DNA from: an uncultured Marinobacter sp.
GTDB lineage: Bacteria > Pseudomonadota > Gammaproteobacteria > Pseudomonadales > Oleiphilaceae
DNA: 64,000 nucleotides
NCBI RefSeq assembly: GCF_947488835.1
Contig: NZ_CANLBK010000002.1
Span: 248,001 to 312,000, forward strand
Reading direction: 5' to 3'
Shown here: positions 61,076-64,000 of the stretch, one piece after another
How the letters are laid out: each line of letters opens with the position of its first letter
Numbering within the stretch: the stretch's first letter is position 1
The notes under the pieces: model-generated
Told to the model about the DNA's origin: nothing
The model's input: only the letters and a program-made list of their open reading frames with translations
The model's database searches: none
Position numbers and translations under genes: made by a program

Positions 61076-61771
61076 TTACTGTGCGGGGCTGCCTTTGAGA
61101 CGAGCCAGCACGTTGTCGATTGCATCTTGTTCGCCGTCAATACCGGCGGCTTTGAGCTTTTCATCCAGGTCAGCGCCTGTGAGTTCTTTTTCCAGAGTGG
61201 CACTGGCGGTCTGGCGGTCTTCTTCCCGGGCCTGGCGCTCGCGAATGCGCTCAAGGGTTTCCTTGGCAGTGTTCAGCGAGGACTTCTGGCTGTTGATGTT
61301 TGTATCAATCTGGGCAGTGGTGCGAAGTACCCGCTCATTGGTCTTCACCACTTGCAGCTCCCGGCGGTAATCGGCCAGTTGCTTCTCTGCCCGTTGAACG
61401 CGCTCTTTCAGGCCAGCAATCCGCTGCTGCAGCAATTCGCGGGTTTGGGTCAGCTCTACTGCGCGGCGCTCGTGGCCAACAATACGCTCGGCCACTTCTC
61501 TGGCAAGATCTTCCTGGCCGGCGGCAATGGCCTTGCGGGCATCCTGTTCGCGTTTGCTGGCGTTGTCCTGCTCAGAGCGAATTTGCCGGGCCAAAGAGGC
61601 AGATTCAGCCATCAGGGCAGCCAGTTCCTGTTTCGCCTGCTTCAGTTCCTGCTCGGAGTCGCGCAGTTCCTGTTCCAGAATGCGGTTGCCCTGGCCGTCG
61701 ACTACGGCTTCACCCAGTTCGTTAACGCCACCGCGCATGGCGGTCAGAAGTTTGTTCAGTATGGATCTCAT
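61076..61771 (-). CDS. PspA/IM30 family protein (YjfJ-like)
   Basis: A 231-residue coiled-coil protein. NKLLTAMRGGVNELGEAVVDGQGNRILEQELRDSEQELKQAKQELAALMAES is the YjfJ-like start of the PspA fold. A long heptad pattern runs to residue 190, then ATLEKELTGADLDEKLKAAGI closes it. PspA proteins bind stressed inner membranes in ring- or rod-like assemblies. The neighbours yjfI, yqiJ and yqiK are its usual partners in this version of the system, which does not use pspBC. Confidence 0.92.
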   Translation of the reverse strand: MRSILNKLLTAMRGGVNELGEAVVDGQGNRILEQELRDSEQELKQAKQELAALMAESASLARQIRSEQDNASKREQDARKAIAAGQEDLAREVAERIVGHERRAVELTQTRELLQQRIAGLKERVQRAEKQLADYRRELQVVKTNERVLRTTAQIDTNINSQKSSLNTAKETLERIRERQAREEDRQTASATLEKELTGADLDEKLKAAGIDGEQDAIDNVLARLKGSPAQ

Positions 61772-61785
61772 GTCTCAGCCCTCAA

Positions 61786-62190
61786 TTAAGCCAGGTAGTC
61801 TTCAAATGTCTGTAACAGGTCGATGGCATTCTCTGCCAACGTCACCAGTTCCTGCATGATTTCGGCTGCGCCGGAGGTGGGGCTGAGAGCGCCATATACC
61901 ACGTAGTGATCACCGGTTTTGCCCAGTGAGCTCAGGGGCATGGGCACACTGAGTCGCAGCATATTTTCATGCAGCTCATTCAGGCGCTCCGGGTTCAGTT
62001 CCTGCTCATCAAAAAGATACGCAAGGCACAGAATTTGAGTGTCGGTTACGGTAAGGTACACCGGCGTTTCTTCTGCACCGGAAACCGTTACCTGAAGCAC
62101 CGGTTCGTCCCCGGTTATGGGCATAACATCGAAGCGTCGGCCGGCATGGGTAGAATCACCCAGGGCCAGGGTGAGAGTTTGAATATCCAC
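61786..62190 (-). CDS. yjfI: DUF2170 protein YjfI
   Basis: A 134-residue protein. YLTVTDTQILCLAYLFDEQELNPERLNELHENMLRLSVPMPLSSLGKTGDHYVVYGALS matches DUF2170 (YjfI), always linked with the PspA-like YjfJ. The function is unknown; a chaperone or regulator of the PspA homologue has been suggested from gene order. It is the first gene on the left side of the divergent promoter. Confidence 0.9.
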   Translation of the reverse strand: MDIQTLTLALGDSTHAGRRFDVMPITGDEPVLQVTVSGAEETPVYLTVTDTQILCLAYLFDEQELNPERLNELHENMLRLSVPMPLSSLGKTGDHYVVYGALSPTSGAAEIMQELVTLAENAIDLLQTFEDYLA

Positions 62191-62253
62191 GAATAGCTCC
62201 TTCCTGTGGTGTTGAATCGGTTCGGCCGATCCGGACGAACCTTGTCCTGTCGC

Positions 62254-62270
62254 TTGACATTTTATGTCAA
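62254..62270. promoter_or_regulatory. Palindromic operator, left copy
   Basis: TTGACA-N5-TGTCAA (TTGACATTTTATGTCAA) lies just downstream of the leftward promoter's predicted start near 62273. An identical half-site pair with the same 5-base spacing occurs at 62343-62359. Confidence 0.65.
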
Positions 62271-62279
62271 TAATTAGAG

Positions 62280-62307
62280 TCTATACTTCGCAATTAAACA
62301 TTTGCAA
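62280..62307 (-). promoter_or_regulatory. Leftward promoter for yjfI-pspA
   Basis: On the minus strand TTGCAA (62302-62307) and TATAGA (62280-62285) are 16 bases apart. The TTGCAA hexamer is self-complementary and also serves the rightward promoter. Confidence 0.5.
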
Positions 62308-62330
62308 GAAATAGTTTGTTTGCGTTATAA
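62302..62330 (+). promoter_or_regulatory. Rightward promoter for yqiJ-yqiK
   Basis: TTGCAA (62302-62307) and TTATAA (62325-62330) are 17 bases apart. The transcript would start near 62337, just before the right operator copy. Confidence 0.5.
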
Positions 62331-62342
62331 CGGCGCTCTGGT

Positions 62343-62359
62343 TTGACACAAACTGTCAA
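62343..62359. promoter_or_regulatory. Palindromic operator, right copy
   Basis: TTGACACAAACTGTCAA repeats the TTGACA-N5-TGTCAA pattern of 62254-62270, immediately downstream of the rightward promoter. Two equal sites mirrored around one promoter pair suggest a common repressor. Confidence 0.65.
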
Positions 62360-62395
62360 TTATTGGATTTACCAGAAAGGATAATCTGGTCGCGT

Positions 62396-63022
62396 ATGGA
62401 AACGTTCTTCGCTGTAGCCTTCTCCTTTCCAACGGTGGTTTTCTCCGTTCTGTTGTGTGTAGCCATTATCTACTGGCTGATATCCCTGCTTGGTATGGGC
62501 GATATTGACGCAGATGGCGACATTGATGCCGGTGGCGATTTCAGTGGTCTGATGGTTACCCTCGGGCTGCAAGGTGTTCCCCTGCCTTTGGTGCTCACGC
62601 TTTTGTTCCTGTTTGGCTGGCTGGCCAGCTACTTTGTTGATCTTGTTTTTGGCACTCTTATTCCCACTGGCTTGTTGCACTGGCTATACGGGGCAGCTGT
62701 TATTTTTTCGGCGCTAGTCGCCTCAGTGCTAGTAACGTCGATCGTGGTACGCCCACTTCGCCCACTGTTTCGCCGTGCATTTTTGCAACCCCTTCAAAAG
62801 CGGATTGTTGGCACCCCTTGTGTGGTGATTTCTTCACGGGTTACCGAAACCTCTGGTCGTGGCGAAACGGTTCTTGATGGTGCCCATCTTGTCCTTCAAA
62901 TACGCAGCCATTCGCCGCTTTCCCGTCGGGAGAGGGCTGTCATTATTGAACATATTCCGGATAAAAATGCCTGGTGGGTCGTTCCGGAATCCGAATTCCA
63001 TTCCGGTGGCTCCACCGGATAA
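62396..63022 (+). CDS. yqiJ: OB-fold membrane protein YqiJ
   Basis: A 208-residue protein from ATG 62396; a TTG start at 62363 would add 11 residues. The first half has three hydrophobic segments (FAVAFSFPTVVFSVLLCVAIIYWLISLLGM; PLPLVLTLLFLFGWLASYFVDLVF; LYGAAVIFSALVASVLVTSIVV). GDIDADGDIDAGGDF is an acidic insert. The C-terminal part (VGTPCVVISSRVTETSGRGE) is the NfeD/YqiJ OB-fold. Such proteins partner flotillins in membrane microdomains. It precedes yqiK by 43 bases. Confidence 0.92.
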   Translation: METFFAVAFSFPTVVFSVLLCVAIIYWLISLLGMGDIDADGDIDAGGDFSGLMVTLGLQGVPLPLVLTLLFLFGWLASYFVDLVFGTLIPTGLLHWLYGAAVIFSALVASVLVTSIVVRPLRPLFRRAFLQPLQKRIVGTPCVVISSRVTETSGRGETVLDGAHLVLQIRSHSPLSRRERAVIIEHIPDKNAWWVVPESEFHSGGSTG

Positions 63023-63065
63023 CCCCGCACTCACTTATTTAAAACCAGCTCAGGAGAATGACTAA

Positions 63066-64000
63066 ATGGACTTATCGTGGATGATGCCGGTACTGACGAC
63101 CATCGGCGTTGTGGTGTTGCTGATATTGGGCGTGCTGACCCTGTTCAAGGCGTTCTATCGCAAGGTAGATCAGGGCCAGGCCCTGATCGTGAACGACCTG
63201 TCGCCTACACCCAAGGTGTACTTCACCGGCGCCATGGTGCTACCGGTCATTCATCGCGCCGAGACCATGAAAATCTCGGTCATTACCCTGGAGCTGAACC
63301 GCACCGGTAAAGAAGGGCTGATCTGTAAAGACAACCTGCGTGCCGATATTACCGTTGCTTTCTATCTGCGGGTAAACGAAACCTCAGAAGATGTGTTGCG
63401 GGTAGCCAAGTCTGTGGGTGTTGGCCGTGCTTCCGACCGCAATGCGGTAAACGAGTTGTTCAATGCCAAGTTCAGTGAAGCGTTGAAGACGGTTGGTAAG
63501 AAGCTGGAGTTCATGCAGCTGTTTGAAGAGCGTCAACACTTCCGCGATTCCATCATTGAAACCATTGGCGAAGATCTTAACGGCTACATCCTTGAAGACG
63601 TGGCCATCGATTACCTGGAACAAACGCCAAAAACCTCTCTGGATCCCAACAACATTCTGGATTCCGAAGGTATTAAGCGGATTACTGAAATCACTGCATT
63701 CCACAATGTGGAGACAAACCGTTTAGAGCGCGATCAGGAGCTGGAGATTCAGCGTAAAAACGTTTCTGCTCGCGAGGCCTCGCTTGAACTGGAGCGCAGT
63801 CAAGCAGATGCAGAAGCGCGCCAACGCCGTGAGATCGAAACCCTGCAAGCTCGCGAAACCTCCGAGACCGAGCAGGTGCGCGAACAAGAACGCGCCCGTG
63901 CCGAAGCTGCTCGCATTAAGACAGACGAAGAGCTGGCCATTGCAGAAGAGAACAAACAGCGCCAGATTGAGATGGCGATGAAAGCCCGCGAGCGAGCGGT
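63066..64000 (+). CDS. yqiK: Flotillin family protein YqiK, truncated by window end
   Basis: The visible 311 codons from ATG 63066 start with a membrane hairpin (VLTTIGVVVLLILGVLTLFKAFYRKV), followed by the SPFH/band 7 domain (DQGQALIVND, MVLPVIHRAETMKISVITLELNRTGKEGLICKDNLRADITVAFYLRV). After residue 215 a long Glu/Ala/Arg-rich coiled coil begins and continues out of the window. This is the YqiK flotillin, which organises membrane domains and responds to envelope stress. It is co-transcribed with yqiJ. Confidence 0.95.
   Translation, partial: MDLSWMMPVLTTIGVVVLLILGVLTLFKAFYRKVDQGQALIVNDLSPTPKVYFTGAMVLPVIHRAETMKISVITLELNRTGKEGLICKDNLRADITVAFYLRVNETSEDVLRVAKSVGVGRASDRNAVNELFNAKFSEALKTVGKKLEFMQLFEERQHFRDSIIETIGEDLNGYILEDVAIDYLEQTPKTSLDPNNILDSEGIKRITEITAFHNVETNRLERDQELEIQRKNVSAREASLELERSQADAEARQRREIETLQARETSETEQVREQERARAEAARIKTDEELAIAEENKQRQIEMAMKARERA

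Noticed and set aside
62191..62395. Sigma-54 promoter for the PspA-type genes
   Set aside because: I looked for the -24/-12 GG and GC elements typical of pspA operons and found none; sigma-70-like boxes explain the region better.

Overview
The window looks like a chromosomal segment of a marine gammaproteobacterium, most likely Marinobacter or a close relative. This rests on moderate GC content, dense gammaproteobacterial gene families, several branched-chain and fatty-acid catabolic operons, a small protein ending in a CCGGCS tail, and a long inverted repeat after the first acyl-CoA dehydrogenase that resembles a dispersed repeat I remember from Marinobacter genomes. No rRNA, tRNA, CRISPR array or insertion sequence was seen.

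Layout. 1-3.4 kb: tail of a CPXCG cysteine-rich protein, a YceB-like lipoprotein, a tartrate/malate-type dehydrogenase, a small membrane protein and a LysR regulator. 3.6-8.4 kb: an operon of an ACAD11-type acyl-CoA dehydrogenase, SDR, APH-like kinase, histidine phosphatase and second SDR, which suggests entry of hydroxyacyl-CoAs into beta-oxidation through a phosphorylated intermediate. 8.4-16 kb: envelope and housekeeping genes (DUF6279 lipoprotein, PBP4, tandem-thioredoxin-fold GST-like protein, GFA protein, PQQ-type sugar dehydrogenase, YaiI, YjdM, PCu(A)C), a Fur-box-like site with a 32-codon ORF, and the CCGGCS peptide. 16-31.7 kb: diguanylate cyclase, cold-shock protein, dienoyl-CoA isomerase, CPBP protease, argP/argO, NlpC/P60 lipoprotein, arfB, esterase, DUF2007 protein, rluF, a solute-binding protein, two exported proteins, an AraC regulator, a methyltransferase and atoE.

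31.8-43 kb: a yeeN-GATase-PLD operon, a diiron MBL protein, an SRPBCC protein, then the valine pathway (mmsR divergent from mmsA, acyl-CoA dehydrogenase, two crotonases, mmsB), with a 21-bp-spaced direct repeat in the mmsR-mmsA gap that fits an AraC-type activator. 43-49 kb: two EamA transporters, an OsmC-YcaO fusion followed by meso-diaminopimelate dehydrogenase, a YkgJ-type Cys-cluster protein and an RRM protein.

49-56.5 kb is an orphan type VI secretion island: vgrG, a DUF4123 adaptor, a VasX-like membrane toxin and a membrane protein that is the likely immunity partner. It is followed by about 600 bp holding the decayed tail of a second toxin and a 59-bp repeat of the toxin/immunity junction. 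56.5-60.6 kb is a vWA / PP2C phosphatase / protein kinase triad of the TerY-P type. The last 3.3 kb is a divergent membrane-stress cluster: yjfI (DUF2170), a PspA-family gene and a 109-residue protein on one side, yqiJ and flotillin yqiK (cut by the window end) on the other. The two sides are separated by a near-symmetrical bidirectional promoter with a matching palindrome just downstream of each predicted start.
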